From an uncultured Lachnospiraceae bacterium (GTDB lineage: Bacteria; Bacillota; Clostridia; Lachnospirales; Lachnospiraceae), in NCBI GenBank assembly GCA_946183625.1, contig CAMHCL010000051.1, positions 1 to 10,047 of the forward strand: a DNA stretch of 10,047 nt, read 5' to 3'. The translations under genes were made by a program, and so were the position numbers. Positions 1 to 7,403 of this stretch are shown in pieces. A model generated the notes under the pieces. The model was given only the letters and a program-made list of their open reading frames with translations. It ran no database searches and was not told where the DNA came from. The first letter of the stretch is position 1, and each line of letters starts with the position of its first letter.

Positions 1-1
1 A

Positions 2-985
2 GCTGATCTGGAGGGTGGAGAGTATGGCCTGGCATTTGCATCAGGACTCGCAGCGATCAATACAGTTCTATCGCTTTATAGATCAGGCGACAGACTTATA
101 GTTTCAGACAATATATATGGTGGAACCTTCAGAATCCTTGATAACGTATTCAAGAATTTCGGTATCAATTACACCATAGTTAATACCTCTGATATAGATG
201 AGATTGAAAATGTACTTAAGGACAAGAGTATTGCAGATGAGATCAAAGCAATATATATAGAAAGCCCTGCAAATCCACTTCTTACAGTTACGGATATTGA
301 GAAGGTGGCTGAGCTTGCCAAGATATATGGAAAACAGGTAATAGTTGATAACACATTTCTAACACCATATCTCCAGAGACCTCTTGGACTGGGAGCAGAT
401 ATAGTTATTCATAGTGGAACTAAATATCTAGGTGGACATAGTGATACAGTATCAGGCTTTGTTGTGGTTAATGACAAGGAGCTGGCTGACAGACTGTATT
501 ATCTGCAGAATGCAATCGGTGGAGTACTTGGACCTTGGGATAGTTTCCTGATGATCAGAGGCATTAAGACTCTGGGAGTCAGAATGGACAGGCACGTAAA
601 GAATGCAATTCAGATAGCTGAATGGCTTGAAAACTGCGGCTATGTAGAGAAGGTATATTTCCCAGGACTTAAATCTGATCCGGGCTATGAGGTTCAGAAA
701 AAACAGGCTGATGGTCCTGGTGCCATGATCTCATTTACATTAAAGAAGGTATATGATTATAGAACATTTCTTAAGTCCCTTAAGCTGGTTACACTTGCAG
801 AGAGTCTGGGAGGAGTGGAGTCACTGGTATGTCATCCTGCATCTATGACACATGCTGCTATTCCTAAGGATATAAGAGAAGCAGTAGGTATTACTGATGA
901 GCTTATCAGACTGTCCGTAGGTATAGAGGACGTGGATGATATCATCGCAGATATTGAACAGGCAATAAAGGAGGCTTCCCGTTAA
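2..985 (+). CDS. mccB: Cystathionine gamma-lyase/homocysteine gamma-lyase-type PLP enzyme (5' partial, MccB-like)
   Basis: This Cys/Met-metabolism PLP enzyme probably cleaves cystathionine to cysteine, 2-oxobutyrate and ammonia in the cytoplasm. The frame is open to the left edge; 327 residues are visible against a usual ~380, so about 55-60 N-terminal residues are missing. Family landmarks are YGLAFASGLAAI near visible residues 8-19, IVSDNIYGGTFR, the acid ESPANPL stretch, and SGTKYLGGHSD with the PLP lysine at visible residue 141. ESLGGVESLVCHPASMTHA near the C-terminus is the substrate-carboxylate region. The gene lies 39 nt upstream of a cystathionine beta-synthase-like gene, the pairing seen as mccA-mccB in Bacillus but in reversed order. 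Gamma-lyase, gamma-synthase and O-acetylhomoserine sulfhydrylase share this fold and cannot be fully separated by eye; the neighbour favours the lyase. The family is certain, the exact reaction less so. Confidence 0.9.
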   Translation, partial: ADLEGGEYGLAFASGLAAINTVLSLYRSGDRLIVSDNIYGGTFRILDNVFKNFGINYTIVNTSDIDEIENVLKDKSIADEIKAIYIESPANPLLTVTDIEKVAELAKIYGKQVIVDNTFLTPYLQRPLGLGADIVIHSGTKYLGGHSDTVSGFVVVNDKELADRLYYLQNAIGGVLGPWDSFLMIRGIKTLGVRMDRHVKNAIQIAEWLENCGYVEKVYFPGLKSDPGYEVQKKQADGPGAMISFTLKKVYDYRTFLKSLKLVTLAESLGGVESLVCHPASMTHAAIPKDIREAVGITDELIRLSVGIEDVDDIIADIEQAIKEASR

Positions 986-1024
986 GGGAGCAGACGCAAG
1001 CAAAATAGCGAAGGAGATAAGAGA

Positions 1025-1933
1025 ATGGAAGTATATAACAGTGTTCAGGAAATGATAGGTAATACACCAATCCTCAAACTCAACCATCTGGGAGTTAAGG
1101 AAGGGGTCAACTTATATGCAAAGCTCGAACTCATGAATCCCGCAGGAAGTGTTAAGGACAGAGTTGGAGTGTATATGATAGAAGACGCGGAGCGAAGAGG
1201 CCTGCTAAAACCGGGAGGTACAATAGTCGAAGCTACCGCTGGAAATACAGGTATTGGAATTGCAATAGCAGCCCTTAATAAGGGATATAAGATCATATTT
1301 GCAGTTCCAGAGAAATTCTCTATAGAAAAGCAGAGAGTCATGGCAGCTCTGGGTGCAGAGATAGTTCATACACCTAGAGAAGAAGGCATGCTTGGTGCTG
1401 CCAGAAAAGCAGATGAGATCATCGCATCCATCCCGGGAGCAATAGCAATGAAACAATTTGAGAATCCGGCGAATCCATTATCTCATTACGAGACAACTGG
1501 CCCTGAGATCTATAAACAGCTGGATGGCCAAGTTGATTACCTTGTTGCCGGTGCAGGAAGTGGCGGAACATTTTCAGGTGCGGTCAGATATCTCAAGGAG
1601 AAGAATCCATATATCAAGGGTGTACTGGCGGATCCTATCGGTTCTATAATCGGAGGCGGTGAACATGCTGATTACGATATAGAAGGAATAGGTAATGATT
1701 TTATTGCAGATACTATGGATGTATCACTTATAGATAAGGTTATTAAGATAACAGATGACAATGCATTTACCACATCCAGACTGCTTGCGACGAAGGAGGG
1801 AATACTTGCAGGTTCCTCGTCTGGTGCTGCTCTATATGCCGCGCTTAAGCTTGCAGAAGAAATTGATGAAGGAAATATCGTAGCCATACTCCCTGACAGA
1901 GGAGACCGCTATATCAGTAAGGGACTGTTCTAA
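1025..1933 (+). CDS. mccA: O-acetylserine-dependent cystathionine beta-synthase / cysteine synthase family protein (MccA-like)
   Basis: A fold-type II PLP enzyme of 302 residues, the usual length for the catalytic core without a CBS regulatory domain. It likely joins homocysteine to activated serine (O-acetylserine) to give cystathionine for the preceding lyase; it could instead make cysteine directly from sulfide. The opening IGNTPILKL is typical. The PLP lysine is K44 in NPAGSVKDR. The substrate loop at residues 71-76 reads TAGNTG rather than the TSGNTG usual in CysK, which to my knowledge is a trait of MccA/YrhA-type enzymes. GSGGT at 178-182 binds the PLP phosphate, and GSSSG at 263-267 provides the pyridine-nitrogen side. 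The C-terminus DRGDRYISKGLF is conserved. AAGGAG at 1011-1016 sits 8 nt before ATG. It is co-transcribed with the lyase and, 16 nt later, a methyltransferase. Confidence 0.88.
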   Translation: MEVYNSVQEMIGNTPILKLNHLGVKEGVNLYAKLELMNPAGSVKDRVGVYMIEDAERRGLLKPGGTIVEATAGNTGIGIAIAALNKGYKIIFAVPEKFSIEKQRVMAALGAEIVHTPREEGMLGAARKADEIIASIPGAIAMKQFENPANPLSHYETTGPEIYKQLDGQVDYLVAGAGSGGTFSGAVRYLKEKNPYIKGVLADPIGSIIGGGEHADYDIEGIGNDFIADTMDVSLIDKVIKITDDNAFTTSRLLATKEGILAGSSSGAALYAALKLAEEIDEGNIVAILPDRGDRYISKGLF

Positions 1934-1949
1934 ACTTTCGGAGGTTATT

Positions 1950-2837
1950 ATGGTTAGTGAGAGAGAGAGTATAACTGCTAAGATATGTGCCTTCGCCAGA
2001 GCCTGGCATTCAACTTATTCTCGTGATAGAATATATGACGATTATCTGGCCTTTGATTTTATGGGCAAGGAAGAATATGAGAATATCTATGATATGATCA
2101 GTGACGGACTTGTGGGCTCTGAAAGACTGGAGAAAGAAGAAGCGGAGAAGGCCATAGTTAAATATTTCGCACCAATCCCGTTGTCTAGATTACATTTTAA
2201 CGAGAACAAGCTGATTGATTTTGCAGCTGAAAATGGTAAGATTCAATATGTCATATGTGGAGCAGGTGAGGATACTTTCGCCTTCAGAAATGACAATGAA
2301 GAGATAGAGATATTCGAAGTGGATCATCCTGATACGCAACGCTTCAAACTTGACAGGATTAAGGATCTGGAGTGGATATTCAGGTCAAATGTACATTATG
2401 TTTCTGTGGATTTCGAGAAGGAAAGTATGGCAGAGAAACTACTTGAAGCAGGCTTTGATCCGAACAAGAAAACCTTCTTCAGCATCCTCGGAGTATCGTA
2501 TTATCTCACACTTGATGTATTTACCGAGACACTCAGACAGATGGCGGAACTGACCCGCTCTGAGAGTGAGGTTGTCTTTGACTATCCTATCAAGACTGGT
2601 GATTTTCCTAAGAGAGTCGACCGTCTGGAAGCGATAACCAGGTCTTTGGGTGAAGTCATGTGTGGAGGATTTGATCATAATGAGATCAAATGTGTTCTAT
2701 GCTCTTTAGGTTATAACATTGATACCTATATGACTCCAGAGCAGATACAGGAGGAATATTTTGAGGGCAGGGAAGATGATCTAAAGGCTTTTGAAAATGT
2801 GAGCCTTATATCAGCTAAATATATACATCGCGATTGA
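1950..2837 (+). CDS. SAM-dependent methyltransferase, leucine carboxyl methyltransferase (LCMT/COG3315)-like
   Basis: A 295-residue cytoplasmic class I methyltransferase of the LCMT/TcmP-like family, which O-methylates carboxyl or hydroxyl groups of varied small molecules or proteins. The SAM-binding glycine motif is YVICGAGEDTFAFR (GAGEDT at residues 104-109). The acidic strand EIFEVDHPDTQ follows and matches the VDxP motif of this family. FFSILGVSYYLT near residues 175-186 corresponds to the family's conserved post-motif strand. The N-terminal region around ARAWHSTY also looks family-like. GGAGG at 1940-1944 lies 5 nt before ATG. The gene sits in the transsulfuration operon; Bacillus mccAB operons also carry a methyltransferase (yrrT), but from what I recall of a different subfamily. 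The substrate is unknown. Its location suggests an action that yields S-adenosylhomocysteine feeding homocysteine to the pathway, or modification of a sulfur metabolite; this is inference. Confidence 0.8.
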   Translation: MVSERESITAKICAFARAWHSTYSRDRIYDDYLAFDFMGKEEYENIYDMISDGLVGSERLEKEEAEKAIVKYFAPIPLSRLHFNENKLIDFAAENGKIQYVICGAGEDTFAFRNDNEEIEIFEVDHPDTQRFKLDRIKDLEWIFRSNVHYVSVDFEKESMAEKLLEAGFDPNKKTFFSILGVSYYLTLDVFTETLRQMAELTRSESEVVFDYPIKTGDFPKRVDRLEAITRSLGEVMCGGFDHNEIKCVLCSLGYNIDTYMTPEQIQEEYFEGREDDLKAFENVSLISAKYIHRD

Positions 2838-2875
2838 TCGTGATTTCTGAAAGAACATAAATAGGAGACATACAA

Positions 2876-3787
2876 ATGACACTAAACCAGCTAAAATATG
2901 TTATTGAGATTTCAAAACAGAATTCTATAAATGATGCAGCTAAAAGCCTATTTATATCTCAGCCGAGCCTTACTGCAGCTCTCAAATCACTGGAACAGGA
3001 GATCGGCTTTGAGATATTTACAAGGACAAACAGCGGAATTACTCTTACTGTAAAGGGAGAAGAGTTTCTGGGGTATGCTAAATCCGTGGTGGAACAGTAT
3101 GATATCCTGGACGCAAAATATATCTCAAAGAGTAATATCAAGAGGACTTTCCAGGTTTCAATGCAGCATTATACCTTTGCTGTAAATGCTTTTATGTCTG
3201 TTATTGATCAGTATGGTATGGATGAATATGAGTTTGAAGTGCATGAAACCAGAACCTATGATGTGATAGAAAATGTAAAGAATCAGAAGAGTGAGATAGG
3301 TGTGCTTTATATGAATGACTATAACAGCGCTGTATTGCAGAAAATACTGCGTGATGCAGGCCTTAAATTCATACCTCTTTTTGATTGCAGTATATATGCT
3401 TATATGAGCAAGAAGAATCCGCTTGCTAGTAAGAAACAGGTGACTATGATGGATCTGGATGATTATCCTTGCCTCGCATTTTCACAGGGGGATCATAATT
3501 CCTTCTACTTTGCAGAAGAAGTACTTAGTACGTATGAATATAAGAGACTTATCAGAGTCAGTGACAGAGCTACAATACTGAATATGATGGTAGGTCTTAA
3601 TGGTTATACTCTATGTTCAGGTATAATCTGCGAGGATCTGAACGGAACTGATTACTGTGCGGTAAAGCTTAAGACGAAGGAGAAGATGACCATAGGATAC
3701 ATAGCCCGTAAGCATTCCAAGATCAGTGAGATGGGGCAGAAATACATAGAAGAACTAAGTAAATATAAGGATAAAGTACTTGATTAA
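2876..3787 (+). CDS. LysR-type transcriptional regulator of sulfur/methionine genes (MtaR/MetR- or CmbR-like candidate)
   Basis: A 303-residue LysR-family DNA-binding protein. The N-terminal winged helix-turn-helix is clear (residues 1-65): LNQLKYVIEISKQNS, then NDAAKSLFISQPSLTAALK as the helix-turn-helix and LEQEIGFEIFTRTNSGITLT as wing and linker entry. Residues ~90-300 form the periplasmic-binding-protein-like co-inducer domain. AGGAG at 2863-2867 lies 8 nt before ATG. It is the last gene of the transsulfuration operon, 38 nt after the methyltransferase, and an intrinsic terminator follows directly. Just past the terminator and again before metN lie two matching dyads with the T-N11-A LysR signature, so it most likely controls the importer/opine genes. 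Streptococcal MtaR/MetR regulators of metQ are a plausible functional parallel; the effector (methionine, homocysteine, O-acetylserine or other) cannot be seen. No operator copy is visible before its own gene. Confidence 0.9.
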   Translation: MTLNQLKYVIEISKQNSINDAAKSLFISQPSLTAALKSLEQEIGFEIFTRTNSGITLTVKGEEFLGYAKSVVEQYDILDAKYISKSNIKRTFQVSMQHYTFAVNAFMSVIDQYGMDEYEFEVHETRTYDVIENVKNQKSEIGVLYMNDYNSAVLQKILRDAGLKFIPLFDCSIYAYMSKKNPLASKKQVTMMDLDDYPCLAFSQGDHNSFYFAEEVLSTYEYKRLIRVSDRATILNMMVGLNGYTLCSGIICEDLNGTDYCAVKLKTKEKMTIGYIARKHSKISEMGQKYIEELSKYKDKVLD

Positions 3788-3792
3788 TTTAT

Positions 3793-3829
3793 AAGATGCA
3801 TCAATTGATATGGTGCATCTTTTATTTGT
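3793..3829 (+). terminator. Rho-independent terminator after the LysR-type gene
   Basis: The arms AAGATGCATCA (3793-3803) and TGGTGCATCTT (3811-3821) pair over 11 bp with one G-T, around a 7-nt loop (3804-3810). A T-rich tail, TTATTTGTTT, overlaps and follows the right arm. It starts 5 nt after the stop codon and separates the first operon from the metQ unit. This is the only strong intrinsic terminator in the window. Confidence 0.85.
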
Positions 3830-3834
3830 TTAGA

Positions 3835-3855
3835 GCTATAGGTTTAACCTATAGC
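3835..3855 (+). promoter_or_regulatory. Perfect dyad, probable LysR-type operator, copy 1 (metQ)
   Basis: Nine-base arms GCTATAGGT and ACCTATAGC flank TTA. The core ATAGGT-N3-ACCTAT contains T-N11-A, the LysR-type operator signature, and resembles the streptococcal methionine box as I remember it (TATAGTTT-N-AAACTATA). It lies 5 nt past the T-tail of the terminator and about 65 bp before the inferred metQ start of transcription, the classic LysR recognition-site position. The regulator is not proven. Confidence 0.75.
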
Positions 3856-3869
3856 AAACAATAATTTTT

Positions 3870-3904
3870 AAGAATTATACAAGAACTGAAATGAATGATA
3901 GTAT
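3870..3904 (+). promoter_or_regulatory. Inferred activator-dependent promoter of the metQ unit
   Basis: The 12-mer AAGAATTATACA at 3870-3881 is repeated exactly before metN. TTATAC (3875-3880) may act as a poor -35 box and TAGTAT (3899-3904) as the -10 box, 18 nt apart. ATGATA at 3895-3900 is also shared with the metN copy. Weak hexamers downstream of a LysR-type dyad fit an activated promoter. The likely leader is only ~65 nt, too short for a SAM riboswitch or T-box. The exact hexamers are a guess; the conserved positions are observed. Confidence 0.55.
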
Positions 3905-3959
3905 ACGTGCATACAAAAAAACACAGCCGAATAAATCAGGCAAATAAATGGTTTTACAT

Positions 3960-3965
3960 AGGAGG
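3960..3965 (+). promoter_or_regulatory. Ribosome-binding site fixing the metQ start
   Basis: AGGAGG stands 9 nt before ATG at 3975. An earlier in-frame ATG at 3948 lies upstream of this site, has no ribosome-binding site of its own, and would put VLHRRIKI before the signal peptide. The later start is therefore chosen. Confidence 0.85.
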
Positions 3966-3974
3966 ATAAAAATC

Positions 3975-4892
3975 ATGAAAAAGAAATTTATAGGTTTAGC
4001 ACTTACACTATCATTTACAGCAGCACTGCTTGCAGGATGCGGAAGCTCAGAGGAAGCTAATTCCGGTAACGTACAGGAAACACAGGCTGCACAGACAGAA
4101 GCTGACACACAGGAAGATACAGATACAAAGGAAGATGCATCAGAATCTGATTCAAAAACAGATGATGGAGATAAGGTAATCAAAGTTGGTGCATGTGTAA
4201 CACCTCATGCTGAGATCCTTGCAGAGATCAAGGATGATCTTGCAGCAGAGGGCTGGACACTTGAAGTTGTAGAGTATAACGATTATGTACTTCCAAATAC
4301 AGCACTTGAAGATGGTGATCTGGATGCAAACTACTTCCAGCATAAGCCATATCTTGATGATTTCAATAAGGAAAACGGTACACACATCGTAACACTCGCA
4401 GGAGTACATTTTGAGCCAATGGGTATTTACGCTGGTAAGTCTTCAGACTTAAATGCAATTCCTGATGGTGCTAAGATAGCAGTTCCAAATGATTCAACAA
4501 ACGAAGCTAGAGCACTTCTTCTTCTTGAAGCACAGGGTATTATCAAGCTTAAGGAAGGCGTTGGTATCCAGGCAACAGTACTTGATATCGAAGAGAATGA
4601 GCATAACGTAGAGATTCAGGAGCTCGAGGCAGCGCAGGTTCCAAAGTCAATACAGGATGTTGACTTCGCAGTAGTAAATGGTAACTATGCAATCGAAGCT
4701 GGTCTTGGTGATGCAGTAGCAGTTGAGGCAGCTGATTCACTTGCAGCTGAAACATATACAAACTATGTATGCGTAAGAGAAGGTGAAGAGGATACAGCAA
4801 AGTCACAGGCTCTTAAGGCAGCTATACTTACAGAAGAAGTTAAGAAGTTTATCAATGATAATTATTCAGGTGCAGTAGTACCAGTATTCTAG
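3975..4892 (+). CDS. metQ: MetQ/NlpA-family substrate-binding lipoprotein (methionine-type ABC importer)
   Basis: A 305-residue extracellular lipoprotein that captures substrate for the MetN-MetI importer; classic members bind L- and D-methionine. The signal peptide MKKKFIGLALTLSFTAALLAGC ends in a lipobox LLAGC with the lipidated Cys22. A low-complexity, Glu/Asp/Thr-rich linker follows (residues ~23-60) and probably acts as a surface tether. The NLPA domain starts at IKVGACVTPHAEIL and includes EYNDYVLPNTAL, DLDANYFQHKPYLDDF, HFEPMGIYAGK and IAVPNDSTNEARAL, all family hallmarks, ending VVPVF. Codon use is more biased (GCA, ACA, GTA) than in its neighbours, suggesting high expression. It is separated from metNI by two enzyme genes but shares an identical operator module with them. 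Some relatives bind other amino acids or short peptides, so methionine is likely, not proven. Confidence 0.92.
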   Translation: MKKKFIGLALTLSFTAALLAGCGSSEEANSGNVQETQAAQTEADTQEDTDTKEDASESDSKTDDGDKVIKVGACVTPHAEILAEIKDDLAAEGWTLEVVEYNDYVLPNTALEDGDLDANYFQHKPYLDDFNKENGTHIVTLAGVHFEPMGIYAGKSSDLNAIPDGAKIAVPNDSTNEARALLLLEAQGIIKLKEGVGIQATVLDIEENEHNVEIQELEAAQVPKSIQDVDFAVVNGNYAIEAGLGDAVAVEAADSLAAETYTNYVCVREGEEDTAKSQALKAAILTEEVKKFINDNYSGAVVPVF

Positions 4893-4910
4893 TTCAGGAG
4901 GCTTACTTAA

Positions 4911-6137
4911 ATGTTTGAGGATGAGGAATTAAAGAATTCACCAATTGCAGTTCTTGGAGCTGGAGCGGTTGGAAAAACCTGTGCAGCGGACTGTGTGCTT
5001 GGTGGAAATAAAGAAGTAAGGCTATTTGAACTTCCTGAGTATTTTGATCAAAATCTTAAAAATGTTGCTAAAACCGGAATTACTCTCGGTGGAATACAGA
5101 AGAATCAATATGGATTCAAGAGGACTGGAAAAGCTTTTATTAACCTACTCACCTCAGACATTTCTGAGGCTGTCAAAGGCGCTAAGCTCATAATTGTAGC
5201 CATTCCATCAGTGGCACATGATGTGTTTTTCGAAAAGCTTGTCCCGGTTCTTGAGGATGGCCAGATCATTCATATCATACCTGATAATTATGGCTCATTA
5301 AAGCTTAGAAAGAAGCTTCGTGAAGCCGGAAGTACTAAGAAGGTAATAATCGGTGGATGGTCAAGTGCACCATATGGTACAAGAGTAGAGAAGGAAGGTG
5401 GTGTTCAGACCTCTGACATGTGGCTTGTCTATAGAGCAAAGACACTTAGAGGCGCAGCTCTTCCAAGTACAGATCAGGAAGTCTTTCTGAACAGTACAAA
5501 ATATCTTGGATGTTTCGATTCTATTACCGAGGGCGATGGCCCGGTAGGAGGAAATACAGTTCTCGATATCGGTTTCAGTAATGTAAATCCGGTACTTCAC
5601 TGTCCGGGAACAATACTCGGTGTCGGTGTAATGGAGAACTGGGGAAGAATATATGGCGGAAATGATAAGTATACATACTCCATTTACAGTCATGCTTATT
5701 GCGAATCAATAGCAGAAGTACAGTATGCTTTCTTCCTTGAAGAGGTTGCGCTTGCAGATGCTATCGGAGTGGGTATCGCTAAATACCCTAAGAAAAACTT
5801 TTTATCAAGAACCAGTATTCTTGGACCTGAATACATGGGAGATGATTGTATCGTACCATTTGATGAGCAGTGGGAGACAGGTTACAGAACGGGCCCATTC
5901 TCAATTCAGGACCGCTACGTGACAGAGGATGTACCGGTAGGATGTCACTTATATCACGAGCTGGGTAAGAAATTCGGAGTTGAGACTCCGGTTATCGATT
6001 CAATGATAACCCTTGGATCAGTAATGACCGGAAAGGATTTCTATAAGACAGGAATCACTCTGGAAGATCTGGGAATAGGACATCTTGATAAAGAAGCCCT
6101 TCTGGATTATTTAAATAACGGTAACTATAAAGAATAG
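4911..6137 (+). CDS. Opine dehydrogenase family protein (NAD(P)-octopine/nopaline dehydrogenase-like)
   Basis: A 408-residue cytoplasmic oxidoreductase. Opine dehydrogenases reductively join a 2-oxo acid to the amino group of an amino acid, or cleave such opines in reverse. The N-terminal Rossmann domain opens with IAVLGAGAVGKT (GxGxxG at residues 16-21), and IIVAIPSVAHDVF around residues 95-108 fits the second half of that domain. The octopine dehydrogenase C-terminal domain is marked by NVNPVLHCPGTILGVG with the likely catalytic H230. It also has GPFSIQDRYVTEDVPVGC, with R335 in the position of the substrate-binding arginine, and a closing GVETPVIDSMITLGS stretch. AGGAGG at 4896-4901 lies 9 nt before ATG, and the gene follows metQ by only 18 nt, so both share one message. 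Translational coupling with a methionine-type binding protein and a downstream aminotransferase suggests a sulfur amino acid-derived opine as substrate; that is inference. Ketopantoate reductase-like folds are a remote alternative. Confidence 0.85.
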   Translation: MFEDEELKNSPIAVLGAGAVGKTCAADCVLGGNKEVRLFELPEYFDQNLKNVAKTGITLGGIQKNQYGFKRTGKAFINLLTSDISEAVKGAKLIIVAIPSVAHDVFFEKLVPVLEDGQIIHIIPDNYGSLKLRKKLREAGSTKKVIIGGWSSAPYGTRVEKEGGVQTSDMWLVYRAKTLRGAALPSTDQEVFLNSTKYLGCFDSITEGDGPVGGNTVLDIGFSNVNPVLHCPGTILGVGVMENWGRIYGGNDKYTYSIYSHAYCESIAEVQYAFFLEEVALADAIGVGIAKYPKKNFLSRTSILGPEYMGDDCIVPFDEQWETGYRTGPFSIQDRYVTEDVPVGCHLYHELGKKFGVETPVIDSMITLGSVMTGKDFYKTGITLEDLGIGHLDKEALLDYLNNGNYKE

Positions 6138-6148
6138 TCGTATGCCAT

Positions 6149-6205
6149 TTTGGGCGGAGCAAAGAATCACTCCTTACATTTGATACTTTGCTTCGCTCGA
6201 ATTTT
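6149..6205 (+). terminator. Intercistronic hairpin: weak terminator, attenuator or mRNA-processing element
   Basis: Arms 6149-6164 and 6186-6201 pair over 16 bp (core GCGGAGCAAAG with CTTTGCTTCGC, three G-U pairs in all) around a 21-nt loop. Only TTTT then A follows, so termination would be partial. It lies between the opine dehydrogenase stop and the aminotransferase ribosome-binding site, where it could lower downstream expression or protect the upstream message. Confidence 0.4.
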
Positions 6206-6222
6206 ACTAAAGAGGAGAAACT

Positions 6223-7398
6223 ATGGCTGAACTAAGTACAAGGACATCTACATTTACAGATTCCGTAATAAGAAGAATGACTCGAGTCGCAAATAGATAT
6301 AATGCCATCAATCTGTCTCAGGGATTCCCGGATTTTGATCCGCCACAGGAGATAACTGCAAGACTTGCAGAGGTTGCAGCAGAAGGACCACATCAATACG
6401 CACTTACCTGGGGTGCACAGAATTTCAGGGAGGCTTTAGCCAGAAAGCATGAGAGATTTTCCAGACAGAGTATTGATCCGGATAAGGAAATTGTCGTAAC
6501 CTGTGGAAGTACAGAAGCCATGATGGCAGCTATGATGTCGGTAACAAATCCTGGAGATAAGGTTATAGTTTTTTCACCCTTCTATGAAAACTACGGAGCA
6601 GATGCAATTCTGTCTGGGGCAGAACCTATATATGTTCCCCTGACTCCGCCTGAATTCGGGTTCGATGTAGATGTGCTTGAGAATGCTTTTAAACAGGGGG
6701 TAAAAGCAATCATAGTATGTAATCCATCGAACCCTTCAGGAAAGGTTTTCACATATGAAGAGTTGTCACAGATCGCAGACCTGGCAAAAAAATACGATAC
6801 ATTTGTAATAACAGATGAGGTGTACGAGCACATCATATATGAACCATATAAGCATACCTATATGTCGACACTTCCCGGGATGAAGGAGAGAACTATTATC
6901 TGTAATTCACTTTCGAAGACTTATTCAATTACAGGCTGGCGACTGGGATATGTTATTGCAAATGAAGATGTGATAGAGCGGGTCAAGAAGGTTCATGATT
7001 TCCTGACAGTAGGTGCAGCTGCACCTCTTATGGAAGCAGCTGTTGTGGGACTCGAGTTTGGGGATGAATATTATGAGGAGCTGAGAGCACATTACACTCA
7101 TATGAAGGATCTGTTCCTTGGTGGACTTCGGGATATAGGGCTTAAGTTCACTGAACCTCAGGGTGCATATTATGTGATGGTTGATGTAAGGGAGTTTGGT
7201 GTGGATGATGATACGAGATTTTCAGAATGGATGGCTGAACACATCGGAGTAGCACCAGTCCCAGGATCCAGTTTCTTCAAGGAAGATATACAGAATTATG
7301 TAAGATTTCATTTTGCTAAAAATGATGACACATTAAAGGAGGCGCTTGAGAGATTGTCAGTCCTGCCTGTTATAGGTTCAACCTATAACGGACGATAA
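6223..7398 (+). CDS. Class I/II aminotransferase, KAT/methionine aminotransferase (YbdL/MtnE)-like
   Basis: A 391-residue fold-type I PLP aminotransferase that exchanges an amino group between an amino acid and a 2-oxo acid. INLSQGFPDFDPPQ near residues 29-42 and HQYALTWGAQNFREAL are typical of the kynurenine/glutamine-phenylpyruvate/methionine aminotransferase branch. VCNPSNPSGKVF, ITDEVYEHIIYE and SLSKTYSITGWRLGY follow in order; K232 is the PLP lysine. Near the C-terminus, YVRFHFAK supplies the substrate-carboxylate arginine. AGGAG at 6213-6217 lies 5 nt before ATG. It shares the metQ-opine dehydrogenase unit, 85 nt downstream of the dehydrogenase and beyond a hairpin. It could provide the 2-oxo acid used by the dehydrogenase, or use the one released; methionine is a plausible donor. 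The last residues (VIGSTYNGR) are encoded by the second operator dyad, so this tail is probably shaped by DNA-level constraint. The precise substrate is uncertain. Confidence 0.87.
   Translation: MAELSTRTSTFTDSVIRRMTRVANRYNAINLSQGFPDFDPPQEITARLAEVAAEGPHQYALTWGAQNFREALARKHERFSRQSIDPDKEIVVTCGSTEAMMAAMMSVTNPGDKVIVFSPFYENYGADAILSGAEPIYVPLTPPEFGFDVDVLENAFKQGVKAIIVCNPSNPSGKVFTYEELSQIADLAKKYDTFVITDEVYEHIIYEPYKHTYMSTLPGMKERTIICNSLSKTYSITGWRLGYVIANEDVIERVKKVHDFLTVGAAAPLMEAAVVGLEFGDEYYEELRAHYTHMKDLFLGGLRDIGLKFTEPQGAYYVMVDVREFGVDDDTRFSEWMAEHIGVAPVPGSSFFKEDIQNYVRFHFAKNDDTLKEALERLSVLPVIGSTYNGR
7369..7389 (+). promoter_or_regulatory. Perfect dyad, probable LysR-type operator, copy 2 (metN), overlapping the aminotransferase 3' end
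   Basis: Arms GTTATAGGT and ACCTATAAC flank TCA, matching copy 1 at 18 of 21 positions. Two of the three differences are paired, a C-G outer pair here becoming T-A, so the symmetry is kept; the third is the central base. The dyad lies inside the last codons of the aminotransferase gene. It contains the same T-N11-A core and is ~65 bp before the inferred metN start of transcription. Confidence 0.75.
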
Positions 7399-7403
7399 AA
7401 TAT

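Noticed and set aside
3870..3881. The reverse complement of the shared 12-mer contains TATAAT, suggesting a minus-strand promoter in both modules.
   Set aside because: No acceptable -35 box lies at the right distance on the minus strand and no minus-strand gene follows, so a role in the forward control module is more likely.
3788..3974. Possible SAM riboswitch or T-box leader before metQ.
   Set aside because: The inferred leader of about 65 nt is too short, and I see no matching stem set, anti-terminator or second terminator; the region is explained by a terminator, a dyad and a promoter.
4549..4806. Minus-strand open frame opposite metQ, and the similar antisense frames elsewhere.
   Set aside because: Their low-complexity Leu/His/Gln-rich products follow from the codon bias of the real genes on the other strand.
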